A stretch of DNA of 64,000 nt from an uncultured Bacilli bacterium (GTDB taxonomy: Bacteria; Bacillota_I; Bacilli_A; RF39; UBA660). Under the pieces are notes generated by a model that saw only the letters and a list, made by a program, of their open reading frames with translations, searched no databases and was not told the origin of the DNA. The stretch is taken from positions 62,001 to 126,000 of the forward strand of contig CAKPRZ010000003.1 in assembly GCA_934183165.1 (NCBI GenBank). Reading direction: 5' to 3'. Each line of letters begins with the position of its first letter. Position 1 is the stretch's first letter. The position numbers were made by a program, and so were the translations under genes. Shown in pieces: positions 1 to 8,087 of this stretch.

Positions 1-4
1 ACTT

Positions 5-682
5 TTATTTAATATCTATTTTTCCAAATATACAAGTATAATTTATATAAATTGTAGGCATCTTTTTGGTTCCACTATGCTTAACTTTATCATTAGTACT
101 TCCAAATACAGCTTTACCAGTAGCTTTTACATCAACATTCTCAGGAGTTATGACCTCTACATTACCAAATATAGCCATAGTATCTAGTACAGCATCTTCT
201 TTAATATCTGTTTTAGTTAAATCCAAACTAACCTTACCAAAAGCTGCCACACAATTTCCACCATTAAATTTGTCATTTACTTTTAATGTGTTTTCACCCA
301 AAATGGCCGTAAAATTATTATCTTTTGAAGTTTCATCATTTTTCTTTTTCAACTTACTCTTTTCACCAGTTTTAGGTTTAAATAATAAAGAAAGTCCAAA
401 ACATATAATTAATATTGGAACAATTAATTTTCCAATGCCTTTCCATACTATTAAACCTTGACATGCCAACATAAGAATCATTCCAATTAAGAATATCATC
501 AAAGAAGCTGTCAAATTTTCGCCTTTAAAAATGTCAATAATAGCAGGGACTGTTATAAAAAGTGTCCACCAACCATCAAAAAAAATGTTAATATTCCATA
601 TTTTAAGAGAATTACCCAAAAAAACAATACCAATTAATACAATAATTATACCTATTACTTTAGATATCCTATCTTTTTTCAT
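5..682 (-). CDS. LiaF-like membrane protein with C-terminal cell-wall-stress response domain
   Basis: The 225-residue protein starts with four hydrophobic segments (about residues 8-25, 36-52, 59-76 and 85-101), followed by a charged linker (KTGEKSKLKKK) and a C-terminal repetitive beta region (ILGENTLKVNDKFNGGN, AIFGNVEVITPENVDV). This layout is that of LiaF / 'cell wall-active antibiotics response' proteins, which in Bacillus inhibit the LiaSR envelope-stress two-component system from the membrane. No liaSR genes are visible here, so a role in envelope stress sensing is inferred from the fold only. A GGAG-type ribosome site lies just upstream of the ATG. Confidence 0.75.
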   Translation of the reverse strand: MKKDRISKVIGIIIVLIGIVFLGNSLKIWNINIFFDGWWTLFITVPAIIDIFKGENLTASLMIFLIGMILMLACQGLIVWKGIGKLIVPILIICFGLSLLFKPKTGEKSKLKKKNDETSKDNNFTAILGENTLKVNDKFNGGNCVAAFGKVSLDLTKTDIKEDAVLDTMAIFGNVEVITPENVDVKATGKAVFGSTNDKVKHSGTKKMPTIYINYTCIFGKIDIK

Positions 683-756
683 AACCTCACTCCTCTTTAT
701 TCTATCTAATTATAGCACACAATTATTTTATTATTCTACTACTATTAAATAATTTA

Positions 757-1041
757 TTATATTTCTTTCTTTAAATTGTCAATTTCTTTATTTAAAGCGT
801 CAACCATTTTCCTTAATAGTCTTACATTATCTTCATTAGTGAAATTAGCAGAACTATATGTTTCTCTTTCGGTTTGAACTTGTTTATAAAATGCATTTGT
901 ACATAATACTTGTGCCATCAACATTAACCAATTACCTAATGCATTTTGTTCATTAGCCGTTAAATCATCAATAAGTAAATATCCAACTACCACTGCACTT
1001 AAAGAAAAAAGTTTAGCTGGTACATTAGGCAAATGATTCAT
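757..1041 (-). CDS. conserved small hypothetical protein
   Basis: About 94 residues, with one central hydrophobic stretch (KLFSLSAVVVGYLLID) followed by an amphipathic region and a C-terminal coiled coil (VRLLRKMVDALNKEIDNL). I place the start at the internal ATG at 1041 because AGGTGAT precedes it at good spacing; an ORF open to 1077 lacks such a site. I do not recognise a function. It faces away from the YjcZ-like gene at 1194, and nothing in the sequence ties the two together. Confidence 0.6.
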   Translation of the reverse strand: MNHLPNVPAKLFSLSAVVVGYLLIDDLTANEQNALGNWLMLMAQVLCTNAFYKQVQTERETYSSANFTNEDNVRLLRKMVDALNKEIDNLKKEI

Positions 1042-1193
1042 TTTATCACCTATAAAATTATATTTCACCATCATCAATTATTTACATAAAATAAATTAGT
1101 TAAGACAATAATCTAGAAAACTAGGTTTATCTAGGTTTATATTATATTCCCATTTTAATCATATAAATATAATGTAATGAAAGGAGAATCAGT

Positions 1194-1349
1194 ATGTACG
1201 GATATCAATACCCATATTATGCTTATCCAAACAATAACAACGAAGGCTTTGGATCATGGTGGGTTATAATAATTGTAATATTTATAATTTTCTTCTTATT
1301 CTGGGGCGGAAATTACGGACATGGTGGATGTTCTGGAAGAGGTAATTAA
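1194..1349 (+). CDS. YjcZ-like small sporulation-type membrane protein
   Basis: A 51-residue ORF with AAGGAG seven bases upstream of its ATG. It has a Tyr/Pro/Asn-rich N-terminus (MYGYQYPYYAYPNNNN), one strongly hydrophobic helix (WWVIIIVIFIIFFLFW) and a Gly-rich tail. Tiny proteins of this composition belong to the YjcZ group found in endospore formers, several of which are made during sporulation. The gene is monocistronic and is followed directly by a terminator hairpin. The family assignment rests on composition and layout, not on a conserved active site. Confidence 0.7.
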   Translation: MYGYQYPYYAYPNNNNEGFGSWWVIIIVIFIIFFLFWGGNYGHGGCSGRGN

Positions 1350-1366
1350 TCTACAAATACAATTAT

Positions 1367-1393
1367 AGTCAGGCATGTGGTCTGACTTTTTTT
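1367..1393 (+). terminator. Rho-independent terminator of the YjcZ-like gene
   Basis: AGTCAG and CTGACT form a 6-bp stem around a 9-base loop, followed by seven T residues, 17 bases after the stop codon of the small gene. Confidence 0.85.
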
Positions 1394-1436
1394 ATGTTCA
1401 AAATTAAAATTATTTTACTATTTTAACAATTTATTC

Positions 1437-1839
1437 CTAAATCCAAAACATGATTATTACTATTCCTATATCTTCACTCAATTTAATAAGTGTTTTTTCA
1501 AAATCTTTATCTTGTCTTAATTTATCAGACATACCATATAAAAATTCATAGCCTATATTAAGAGTTTCTAACTTTCCTTTCATTAATAATGAATAAACGA
1601 AGAAATAATAATCGTCTGCAACTTCTTTTTATTAAGTAATTTTTGCCACCACAAAATCTTTTATACTTTATTAGTTTTTTATAATTTATATTTCCATTCT
1701 TCTTTTCAAAGTAATTCATAAAATTTTCTTCTCAAAAACGTTTAAAATCTTACACATAATGTATTACTACTTTTTTCTTTAAAAAGCTATAATTCAAAAC
1801 CATCTTTAAACTTATTTTATATTTATCAATATCTATCAT
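1437..1839 (-). pseudogene. decayed, frameshifted gene of unknown function
   Basis: Reading from 1839 downward, an ATG-started segment (MIDIDKYKISLKMVLNYSFLK) stops after about 29 codons. A coherent C-terminal segment resumes in another frame (EVADDYYFFVYSLLMKGKLE ... IGIVIIMFWI) and ends with TAG at 1437. Intermediate pieces such as KLIKYKRFCGGKNYL are also readable in shifted frames. The pattern is of one roughly 130-residue gene broken by at least two indels. Function is unknown. It fills most of the otherwise empty 1.4-1.85 kb stretch. Confidence 0.55.
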
Positions 1840-1880
1840 GTTAAAAAGATACAAAAAGAGGATTAAATATTATACAAAAT

Positions 1881-1911
1881 AAAAACTTACGAATATTTAA
1901 GTCCGTAAGTT
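1881..1911 (-). terminator. terminator-like hairpin
   Basis: AACTTACG and CGTAAGTT form a perfect 8-bp stem; on the minus strand it is followed by TTTTT. No minus-strand gene ends immediately before it, so it may end an untranslated transcript from the 1915-2050 interval. Confidence 0.5.
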
Positions 1912-1916
1912 AATTA

Positions 1917-1927
1917 CAATATGGGGC
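1917..1927 (+). repeat. 11-bp copy of the tRNA-His 3'-end boundary
   Basis: CAATATGGGGC here is identical and in the same orientation to the 3' edge of the tRNA-His gene at 10368-10378. The two copies bracket the 8.4-kb accessory island. It may be an attachment duplication, but 11 bp is short and the island's visible recombinase is a serine type that does not usually use tRNA ends. Confidence 0.3.
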
Positions 1928-2054
1928 AATACCAAAATGAGTTTTGCACCCAAGTAGTAAAAGTATTTACTAATACTTGATGGATTAATTATAGCATTTA
2001 ATTTACATAATTTCAACAATTTACAAAAATTGTTAGTAGAATATATTTAATATA

Positions 2055-2063
2055 TGCTATAAT
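2055..2063 (+). promoter_or_regulatory. extended -10 promoter of the wHTH/nuclease-like gene
   Basis: TGC followed by TATAAT gives an extended -10 element 25 bases before the ATG at 2089. A TTGTTA upstream is too far (22 bp) to be a normal -35. GGGGTGAT serves as ribosome site. Confidence 0.6.
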
Positions 2064-2088
2064 ATTAATATAGTTATGGGGTGATGAT

Positions 2089-2763
2089 ATGTTTGAAAAA
2101 GAAATAGATATGCAAGAATTATTATATAAAAAATATAAAAGTAATCCCAAAAATATTGTTTTAAAGGAATTTAATGGAAGATTTGGAAATGTTGATATTG
2201 TAAAAGTTAAAATGAACAATAATAATATTTTAAATGAACAAGCATTATTATTATCTCAACAAAGATTTGCATTTACAGTTTCTTTCTTACATAAGAATAG
2301 TAAAAGAACATTAGATTATTTAATGAGAAAAACTGGTTATTCAAGAACTATACAATTAAGTATTTTAAAAAGACTAATAAACGAAAAAATTGTTTTCAAA
2401 GATGAAAATTGTTATTATCTACACAAAAATTTTGTTTATCCAAAAATAATATTCGACTCTTATGAATTAAAGTTAAAGGATTGGAAAAAAGCCCTTTCTC
2501 AAGCGATTAAAAATTTAGAATTTTCAACTTTTTCATGGGTTGTTTTGCCAAAGGAAGTTTGTGATAATTTAAAAGATGAAACCATAAGATTATATAATGA
2601 ATATGGAATAGGTGTTTTGTCCTTAAATACGAACGGAAAAACTAGAATAATATTAAAAGCAAAACGAAATAATAACAAAGCTTTAAACAATTCTGCTTAC
2701 ATTGTTTCACTTAATAAATTTATAATTTATCAATACAAAAAATATCTATTAGCAAAATGCTAA
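2089..2763 (+). CDS. winged-helix protein with PD-(D/E)XK nuclease-like domain
   Basis: The 224-residue protein opens with a GRFGNVDIVKV strand pair (residues 30-40). A winged helix follows (about 52-115, with LDYLMRKTGYSRTIQLSILK as recognition region). Next is a segment with D123, E126 and K128 (DSYELKLKDWKKALSQAI), which matches the D...ExK pattern and following helix of restriction-like nucleases. Such wHTH-nuclease-like proteins occur in mobile and defence regions. The gene converges on the kinase pair and shares a terminator with it. Catalytic activity is inference; binding DNA is more secure. Confidence 0.55.
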   Translation: MFEKEIDMQELLYKKYKSNPKNIVLKEFNGRFGNVDIVKVKMNNNNILNEQALLLSQQRFAFTVSFLHKNSKRTLDYLMRKTGYSRTIQLSILKRLINEKIVFKDENCYYLHKNFVYPKIIFDSYELKLKDWKKALSQAIKNLEFSTFSWVVLPKEVCDNLKDETIRLYNEYGIGVLSLNTNGKTRIILKAKRNNNKALNNSAYIVSLNKFIIYQYKKYLLAKC

Positions 2764-2776
2764 TAGATATTTTTTT
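2741..2776. terminator. bidirectional terminator embedded in two converging stop codons
   Basis: A 14-bp perfect stem (AATATCTATTAGCA / TGCTAATAGATATT) with an AAA loop is flanked by A and T runs. It contains the last codons and stop of the + gene (TAA, 2761-2763) and of the - gene (TAG, 2760-2762), so both coding ends and the terminator use the same bases. Confidence 0.85.
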
Positions 2777-3962
2777 CCTTAAATGAAGTAAGTGCATTTT
2801 TCCATTCAATCAAATGATTAGATGGTAAATTTGAAATTTGAAATAATTCATTATATTCATTAGTTTTTTCGATTGCTAAGTTAATTGAGTTAATAACATA
2901 ATCAATCCTATCTTTTAATGATTTGTTTTCTAAAGAACTTATGAACTTATGCAATGCTTCCATATATTGATACTGAGTATCAATTAATGTATATTCAAAG
3001 CTTTTCTTTCCAGCTTTGATTTCATTATCTAGTTGACTATCACTTAAAATTAATTGAAATAATTTTTCTCTGTCACTTTCTCTAATTTGATCTAAAAATA
3101 AATCGCACTTTAAATAATTTAACAAAGGAATACTTGTATAGTGGCTTTTTGCTTGGGATCCACCTTGATCATTTATTTTGCCCGTTAATCCAATTTTATC
3201 AATAACTAATCTTTTTAATGATTGTGAAATATTAGTACCAATATTTGTCGCACCTACTGCAAAATACAAGATACCTTCTAATCCAGTATATCCAACAGTC
3301 ACCTTATATCCTATATAATTAAGGAAATATATAAAATTTAAGATATTCTCCAAACATTTTTGATTAAAGCTTAACTTATTGTTAGATTCTTGATTTCTAA
3401 TAATTGTTAAATATATATCAGAAAAGTATTCCCTTAATTCATCAAGACTACTAATAAAATCATTCATTTTATCTGTATCATTAAATGCTCCTTCGTCAAT
3501 AGTCAAATTAATACATTTATTTTTTTCAATATTTTTTTGTAAAATGAAATCATTGAAATTATCTAGTAGATTCAATTGTCTTTCACTATTAACACTATCA
3601 AAAGTTTCTATTCTCAAAGAAGGAGCCATAATATTATCCGTATCTATTTGAAGTTGATATTGAATAAGACCGTCAAAATATTTGCTCATTTTTGATTGAT
3701 CATTTAAATATTTTCTTGTTATTTTTTCAGTTGGATTGAAATCAAGTTTCTCTAAATTTTTTAATACTGGAGTTTCATACTCATAGTAAAAGAATTTAGG
3801 ATCAAATAAACATGACATTTTTTTAGTAAATATTTTTTTTCGTTGTTCAATTAAGTCTTTATGAGAAAATCTTGGATCCCAAATTATACCATTGATTAAA
3901 TCATCATTTATAAATTTTTCTAATAAGTTTACTCCTCGAGCACCATATTGAAAGTATATCAT
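2760..3962 (-). CDS. unknown partner protein of the Ser/Thr kinase
   Basis: A 400-residue soluble protein with no signal peptide or membrane segment. It begins one base after the kinase stop codon region, with AAAGGAGG overlapping the kinase end, so translation of the two is coupled. Segments such as NGIIWDPRFS near the start and GYTGLEGILYFAVGATNIGT around residue 230 alternate strands and helices in a way that suggests a TIM-barrel-like fold, but I do not recognise the family. It could be the kinase substrate or an effector. Function is unknown. Confidence 0.6.
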   Translation of the reverse strand: MIYFQYGARGVNLLEKFINDDLINGIIWDPRFSHKDLIEQRKKIFTKKMSCLFDPKFFYYEYETPVLKNLEKLDFNPTEKITRKYLNDQSKMSKYFDGLIQYQLQIDTDNIMAPSLRIETFDSVNSERQLNLLDNFNDFILQKNIEKNKCINLTIDEGAFNDTDKMNDFISSLDELREYFSDIYLTIIRNQESNNKLSFNQKCLENILNFIYFLNYIGYKVTVGYTGLEGILYFAVGATNIGTNISQSLKRLVIDKIGLTGKINDQGGSQAKSHYTSIPLLNYLKCDLFLDQIRESDREKLFQLILSDSQLDNEIKAGKKSFEYTLIDTQYQYMEALHKFISSLENKSLKDRIDYVINSINLAIEKTNEYNELFQISNLPSNHLIEWKNALTSFKEKNIY

Positions 3963-3963
3963 T

Positions 3964-4854
3964 TTATTTAACCTCCTTTATCTTATTAATTGCTTCTTCC
4001 ATCATATCAATTGTTCTAAATCTTGCAAATCTATTTTCTGCTAATAATTTAGTAATAATCTCATTAAAAAACATTTTGCTCTTTTGATCATTTGAATTCA
4101 TGTGCCATAACTGTCTTAAATTATTTAAATTTACATTTTCAGTCCTAATTTCTCTAGTTGATGGTAAGTACATTTCCATTGCAACGAGTCCTATTGCATA
4201 TAGATCATTACGGAAATCCCAGTGATAATCCGTTTTTACACCCTTCCGTTGCTCTGGTGATAAATAACTTTGTGTACCCAAAGTTTGAAATGATATTGTT
4301 AATGTTTCATCTTCATAAGTCTGTCTACATAATCCTAAATCAATTAAAAAATAATCATTGCTGTAAGTTATAATGTTTGCTGGTTTTATATCTCTATGAA
4401 CAATATCATTTTTTTGTAAACATTTTAAATTTAATACCATCTTTTCTAAAAAGATAATTATTTCATCGATTGAGTATCCACCTTTCTCTTTCATAACTTC
4501 ATCTAAGTTCAAACCACTAATATATTCTTCAAAATAAAAGGCATAATTTTTATTATTAAAATTAAATACTAAATAATCATCTAAAAAAAGTATCTTTGGA
4601 ATTCTTTCTGAACATAGTTTCATTAATTTTATTTCACGTCTTAATCTTGCTCGAACTTGATCTTCAATTGATTCTTTCTCTTCCTCACTCATGTTAGTAA
4701 TATCTATATACTTTGGAATAAGCGGAATAATCTTTAGAAGACATTCTTGATTTTTATAATTAATTAAAAAAACATCTTTTTGACCACCATTGCCTATAAC
4801 ATCTTGTATTACTATTTCTTCTTGCCCTAATAATTCTTCTATTTTTTCTTTCAT
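3964..4854 (-). CDS. Hanks-type serine/threonine protein kinase
   Basis: The 296-residue protein is a bare kinase domain. It has a Gly-rich loop (GNGGQKDV, 21-28), the ATP-anchoring lysine (LLKII, K41), the catalytic loop HRDIKPANI (153-161), DLG in place of DFG (172-174) and SPE in place of APE (199-201). There is no transmembrane helix or PASTA domain, unlike the housekeeping PrkC kinase, so it is a cytosolic accessory kinase. It forms a two-gene operon with the downstream unknown protein. The location next to a nuclease-like gene and recombinase suggests a defence or regulatory module; this is inference. Confidence 0.85.
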   Translation of the reverse strand: MKEKIEELLGQEEIVIQDVIGNGGQKDVFLINYKNQECLLKIIPLIPKYIDITNMSEEEKESIEDQVRARLRREIKLMKLCSERIPKILFLDDYLVFNFNNKNYAFYFEEYISGLNLDEVMKEKGGYSIDEIIIFLEKMVLNLKCLQKNDIVHRDIKPANIITYSNDYFLIDLGLCRQTYEDETLTISFQTLGTQSYLSPEQRKGVKTDYHWDFRNDLYAIGLVAMEMYLPSTREIRTENVNLNNLRQLWHMNSNDQKSKMFFNEIITKLLAENRFARFRTIDMMEEAINKIKEVK

Positions 4855-4875
4855 AAGTATCTCCTTTCTAAAAAA

Positions 4876-4913
4876 GACTAATACAAAACTATTAAAGTCT
4901 GTACTAGCCCTTT
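4876..4913 (-). terminator. terminator/attenuator-like hairpin before the kinase
   Basis: On the minus strand CTAGTAC and GTATTAG pair across a loop and are followed by TCTTTTTT, between the 184-residue gene and the kinase ribosome site. It would separate the two transcription units or attenuate read-through. Confidence 0.5.
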
Positions 4914-4941
4914 AAAATTAAGTTTATTATATCAGATAATT

Positions 4942-5496
4942 CTACATATTACTACATATCTTTTGATTTTTTCTAATTTCTAATTTCCATTTATATTCTT
5001 CTAATTCTTTTAAATAATCTCTCTTAAAATAATTTTCGTACAACCATTTAACTCCTTCTTCTTTAACACATGTAATACCATCATTCTCAAAAGTTATTGA
5101 ATAGGGAAATACTTTTTTCATTCTATGAAGTGCTACATGAATAGCACTTACACTTTTACCAAACAGATAAGGTAAAAATCTTAATGAAAAAGATTCATAT
5201 TTATTTCTTTTATGATCTATTCCTAGCTCATTTTCTAAATCAAAAATCTTCTTTTTATAAAACCTTATCTCAGAAGTTAAATAATGTTCTTCTTTGTTAA
5301 AATAAACTTCTTTTAACCAATCAACACATTCTTGTTTTACATACATCTTTGTTTTCTTATCTTTATCTTTTTTTATCCATGAATAATAATCGTGTTCATG
5401 TCTTCGTTTTATATTTCTCATAACTCTTCCAAATTGTTTTGTGGTTAAAGAAAATATCTCTTGAACAACTTTTCTTTCTATCCATTCTTCACTCAT
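4942..5496 (-). CDS. putative DNA-binding protein made of two repeated domains
   Basis: The 184-residue protein contains two similar halves. The first (about residues 6-67) ends in VKQECVDWLKEVYF and the second (about 103-170) ends in VKEEGVKWLYENYF. Each half begins with a helix-turn-helix-like stretch (FSLTTKQFGRVMRNIKRR; LFGKSVSAIHVALHRMKK) and they are joined by a charged coiled linker. This looks like an internal duplication of an excisionase or regulator-type HTH. AAAGGAG precedes the ATG. The unusually palindromic leader upstream may be its own operator. The precise family is not recognised. Confidence 0.55.
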   Translation of the reverse strand: MSEEWIERKVVQEIFSLTTKQFGRVMRNIKRRHEHDYYSWIKKDKDKKTKMYVKQECVDWLKEVYFNKEEHYLTSEIRFYKKKIFDLENELGIDHKRNKYESFSLRFLPYLFGKSVSAIHVALHRMKKVFPYSITFENDGITCVKEEGVKWLYENYFKRDYLKELEEYKWKLEIRKNQKICSNM

Positions 5497-5520
5497 ATAA
5501 TCTCTCCTTTCAAAATATTA

Positions 5521-5622
5521 GAGAACGGGTAACGTAATATAGAAATTCAATATATCAAGCATGGTGTATACACACCCATCTACTTGTTAGGGAATATCCC
5601 TAAGGCCCACTAATATAGTCTC
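5521..5622 (-). promoter_or_regulatory. palindrome-rich leader upstream of the repeated-HTH gene
   Basis: The 120-bp gap holds TTAGGGA/TCCCTAA (7-bp arms, 3-bp loop) and the 10-bp palindrome GTGTATACAC. Both lie in the presumed leader of the gene starting at 5496. They may be operator sites for the HTH protein or stems of a structured RNA. There is no open reading frame in it. Confidence 0.4.
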
Positions 5623-5629
5623 CGACAGT

Positions 5630-5821
5630 TTAATTTTTTTCAGTGTATTTTTTACTAATTTCATTAGATTTTTCAATCATTTCTTTTACTTCTTTTTCAT
5701 AGTTCTTATTATTAATTAACACTTCTGATAATAAAGAATAAGGCACATCCTTTGCATTTTCTTTAAAATACTCTAATAATTGTGGCACGACTATTTCAAA
5801 GAAATAATTAATAAAGTTCAT
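5630..5821 (-). CDS. small hypothetical protein
   Basis: A 63-residue reading frame (MNFINYFFEIVVPQLLEYFK at the start), predicted helical with an amphipathic N-terminal half and a Lys/Glu-rich tail. The frame is open further upstream, but that extension runs through a terminator hairpin, so I use the ATG at 5821. AGAAGGGAG abuts this ATG with almost no spacing, which is poor, so the true start is uncertain. No function recognised. Confidence 0.4.
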   Translation of the reverse strand: MNFINYFFEIVVPQLLEYFKENAKDVPYSLLSEVLINNKNYEKEVKEMIEKSNEISKKYTEKN

Positions 5822-5843
5822 CTCCCTTCTAAATTTAGGCAAC

Positions 5844-5867
5844 AAAAAAAGAGCAAGTTTCTTGCTC
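5844..5867 (-). terminator. terminator of the 2H/methyltransferase gene
   Basis: GAGCAAG and CTTGCTC form a 7-bp stem with a 3-base loop, followed on the minus strand by seven T residues, 11 bases past the stop at 5879. Confidence 0.85.
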
Positions 5868-5878
5868 AAAGATAGTAT

Positions 5879-7252
5879 TTATTTTCTAATTTTCATAACT
5901 ACAACAATAGCATCTTCTAAAGTTTTTTCAATTTTTTCATCAAAGATATTTAATTTGTTTACAGAATATAATTCATCTTTCATCTCATTAAATTTATGAA
6001 CCTCAATTAATTCAAAACCGATATTTCCAAAAAAATCTTTTATATGATTTATATCTTCAAAACGATCATTCAAATTATTTCTAGAAGTAATATTTGCTAA
6101 ATTCTTGTTAAAATTAGGTAAAGCTAAAGCTTGTGAATTCATAAACTTTTTAGGTGTTACATCGCAAGTAATCCAAATACCATCATATTTAGATAATAAA
6201 GCATAAATATTTTGTGCTACTTGTCTTTTCTCATCAAAAGTTAAATATCTTAATAAACCTTCATTAATTACTGCAATTGGTTCATCAGTTTTAAAATAAC
6301 TTTCTATCTTTTTAAAATCATCATTTTTTAATGCATTACCACTAATAATATTTAAACTTTTAGGAATAACTTTCTCAATAGAATGCAATATTTCTTTCTT
6401 GTTTTTAATAACATTCTCTAAGTCTAATTCAACATAATTATAACCTTTTTGAGAATAAAATAATCCACGTGATGAATATCCTGCTGCTAACTCTAATACT
6501 TGTTTTATTCCATATTTATCTAAAAGCTTGTTAGTTAATTTATACCTTGCTTCTATTTCTGGAGCTAACATTTTATTTAAAGATACTTCTTCATTACAAT
6601 GATTTTCTAACCGATTATAAATCTCTTTTTCGTAAGGTATATCTGTAAAAATTCGTGGATACGAAGTTACAATAGCAGTAGGGCTTATCTCTTCATAGTC
6701 TTTATCATTTATAAAGTGCTTAAATTGTCTAACTAGTTTAGCAGGATAAATTTCATATAAACCAAATGTATCAACTTCCAATTCAAATGGAGTAAAATTT
6801 TCTAATAATTTTCTCTTCATTGTAATTATTTTAGTATAATCTTTATCTATATGAATGGTAATATGAAAATTAAAGTTCTCAGGATTATATTTTTTACTTG
6901 GCAACATTTGATATATTTTCGATTGTAATAATTTTAGTTCAATACTTTCTTCAATATCAAAATATAATACATAACTATTTTCTTTTCCATTCATTATTTC
7001 TATATCATTTATTAGTATTTTTAGTTTAGGATATTCTATCTTTGATAGTTCATCAATAACTTTCTCTTTACAAGAAATATCCCATGCTGACAAAGTAAAG
7101 TGATAAGGAAGTGTATCTGCTTCTTCACGATTACTAACGTTTTTTCCAAATGGAACTTTGCATAACTTATCATTTATTTTCTTTGTATAATGTTCTATTT
7201 TTTCTAAACTAATATCATTAAAAACAGAAATAAAAGTTATCCTTTCATTCAT
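5879..7252 (-). CDS. fusion of a 2H phosphoesterase and an LCMT-type methyltransferase
   Basis: The 457-residue protein has two parts. Residues 1-180 carry the paired HxT motifs of the 2H phosphoesterase fold (HFT at 51-53, HIT at 130-132), the family of RNA 2',5'-ligase-like and cyclic-nucleotide phosphodiesterases. Residues 185-457 resemble class I SAM methyltransferases of the leucine-carboxyl / O-methyltransferase group, with the SAM loop ELAAGYSSRG at 254-263 and NEGLLRYL further on. The fusion points to an enzyme acting on RNA or a nucleotide-linked substrate. It sits in a row with the EEP hydrolase and the recombinase, with gaps of about 20 bp. Both domain calls are motif-based; the substrate is unknown. 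Confidence 0.65.
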   Translation of the reverse strand: MNERITFISVFNDISLEKIEHYTKKINDKLCKVPFGKNVSNREEADTLPYHFTLSAWDISCKEKVIDELSKIEYPKLKILINDIEIMNGKENSYVLYFDIEESIELKLLQSKIYQMLPSKKYNPENFNFHITIHIDKDYTKIITMKRKLLENFTPFELEVDTFGLYEIYPAKLVRQFKHFINDKDYEEISPTAIVTSYPRIFTDIPYEKEIYNRLENHCNEEVSLNKMLAPEIEARYKLTNKLLDKYGIKQVLELAAGYSSRGLFYSQKGYNYVELDLENVIKNKKEILHSIEKVIPKSLNIISGNALKNDDFKKIESYFKTDEPIAVINEGLLRYLTFDEKRQVAQNIYALLSKYDGIWITCDVTPKKFMNSQALALPNFNKNLANITSRNNLNDRFEDINHIKDFFGNIGFELIEVHKFNEMKDELYSVNKLNIFDEKIEKTLEDAIVVVMKIRK

Positions 7253-7270
7253 ATAAAATAACCCCCTATA

Positions 7271-8050
7271 TCATATTTCAAAATCTAATAATAATGGCAA
7301 ATGATCTGATGTGTTATTGTTTAATACTTTAAAATCATTTACCTTTACTTTATCATTTACAAATATATAATCACATACTAAATTTCCTTTATCTAAACCA
7401 TCATCAAAAGTAGGTCTGGTTGTTTTTATATTATATTCATCAATTAAATTATTCATTTTATCATTGATTAATTTAATACTTTTTGTATTTGGTAATAAAT
7501 TAAAATCGCCTAAAACTATACATGGGATGTCGTATCTGATTTTTGATAAAATAAATTCAGATTGGGCAATAGTTCTTTCATCACCAACCTTGTCTTTATT
7601 CCATATTCCATGAACATTTATGATTTGTAATTCTTTTTCATTTATTTCTATTATTGCATTTTGAATTGAACGACACCAGTCTTTTTCACGAAATTCAGTT
7701 GCATCATATTCATATCTATATTCGTTATAATAGAATTGATTATCATGATGTTTAATCTTATACTTGGATAATATTAACGAACCTTGTTCTGCATGACCAC
7801 CAAAATCTCTTGTTATTATTCCATTTTTTGAAACGCCTTTAGCAATAAATAATGGAGCAAATTCATTAAATTTATAATTTTTGATTTTGATAAGTTTATT
7901 TTTTGATTTATACATTTCAAAACAAGATTCATCAGTCCCATTCATGACCTCTTGTAATGCACATATATCAGCATCTTCCTTTTCTAGTAGCTTAATTACC
8001 TCATCAGTATTATCTAATTTTATACATATATTTAAATTTAATAGTTTCAT
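7271..8050 (-). CDS. endonuclease/exonuclease/phosphatase (EEP) family hydrolase
   Basis: About 259 residues starting at the ATG at 8050, which has GGAG nine bases upstream (an ATG at 8065 has no such site). The EEP metal and catalytic motifs are in order: LNLNI at the start, ALQEV with the metal-binding Glu, INVHGIW, VLGDFN and a terminal SDHLPLLLDF. Members cut DNA, RNA, or phosphate from lipids and nucleotides using Mg2+. The gene is in an operon with the 2H/methyltransferase fusion, so a joint nucleic acid or nucleotide substrate is likely. There is no signal peptide. Confidence 0.8.
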   Translation of the reverse strand: MKLLNLNICIKLDNTDEVIKLLEKEDADICALQEVMNGTDESCFEMYKSKNKLIKIKNYKFNEFAPLFIAKGVSKNGIITRDFGGHAEQGSLILSKYKIKHHDNQFYYNEYRYEYDATEFREKDWCRSIQNAIIEINEKELQIINVHGIWNKDKVGDERTIAQSEFILSKIRYDIPCIVLGDFNLLPNTKSIKLINDKMNNLIDEYNIKTTRPTFDDGLDKGNLVCDYIFVNDKVKVNDFKVLNNNTSDHLPLLLDFEI

Positions 8051-8087
8051 CACAATCATCTCCAATCAATATAATTTTATCATATTT

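Noticed and set aside
5822..5869. Upstream start of the small protein at 5630
   Set aside because: The extension translates the terminator hairpin of the preceding gene.
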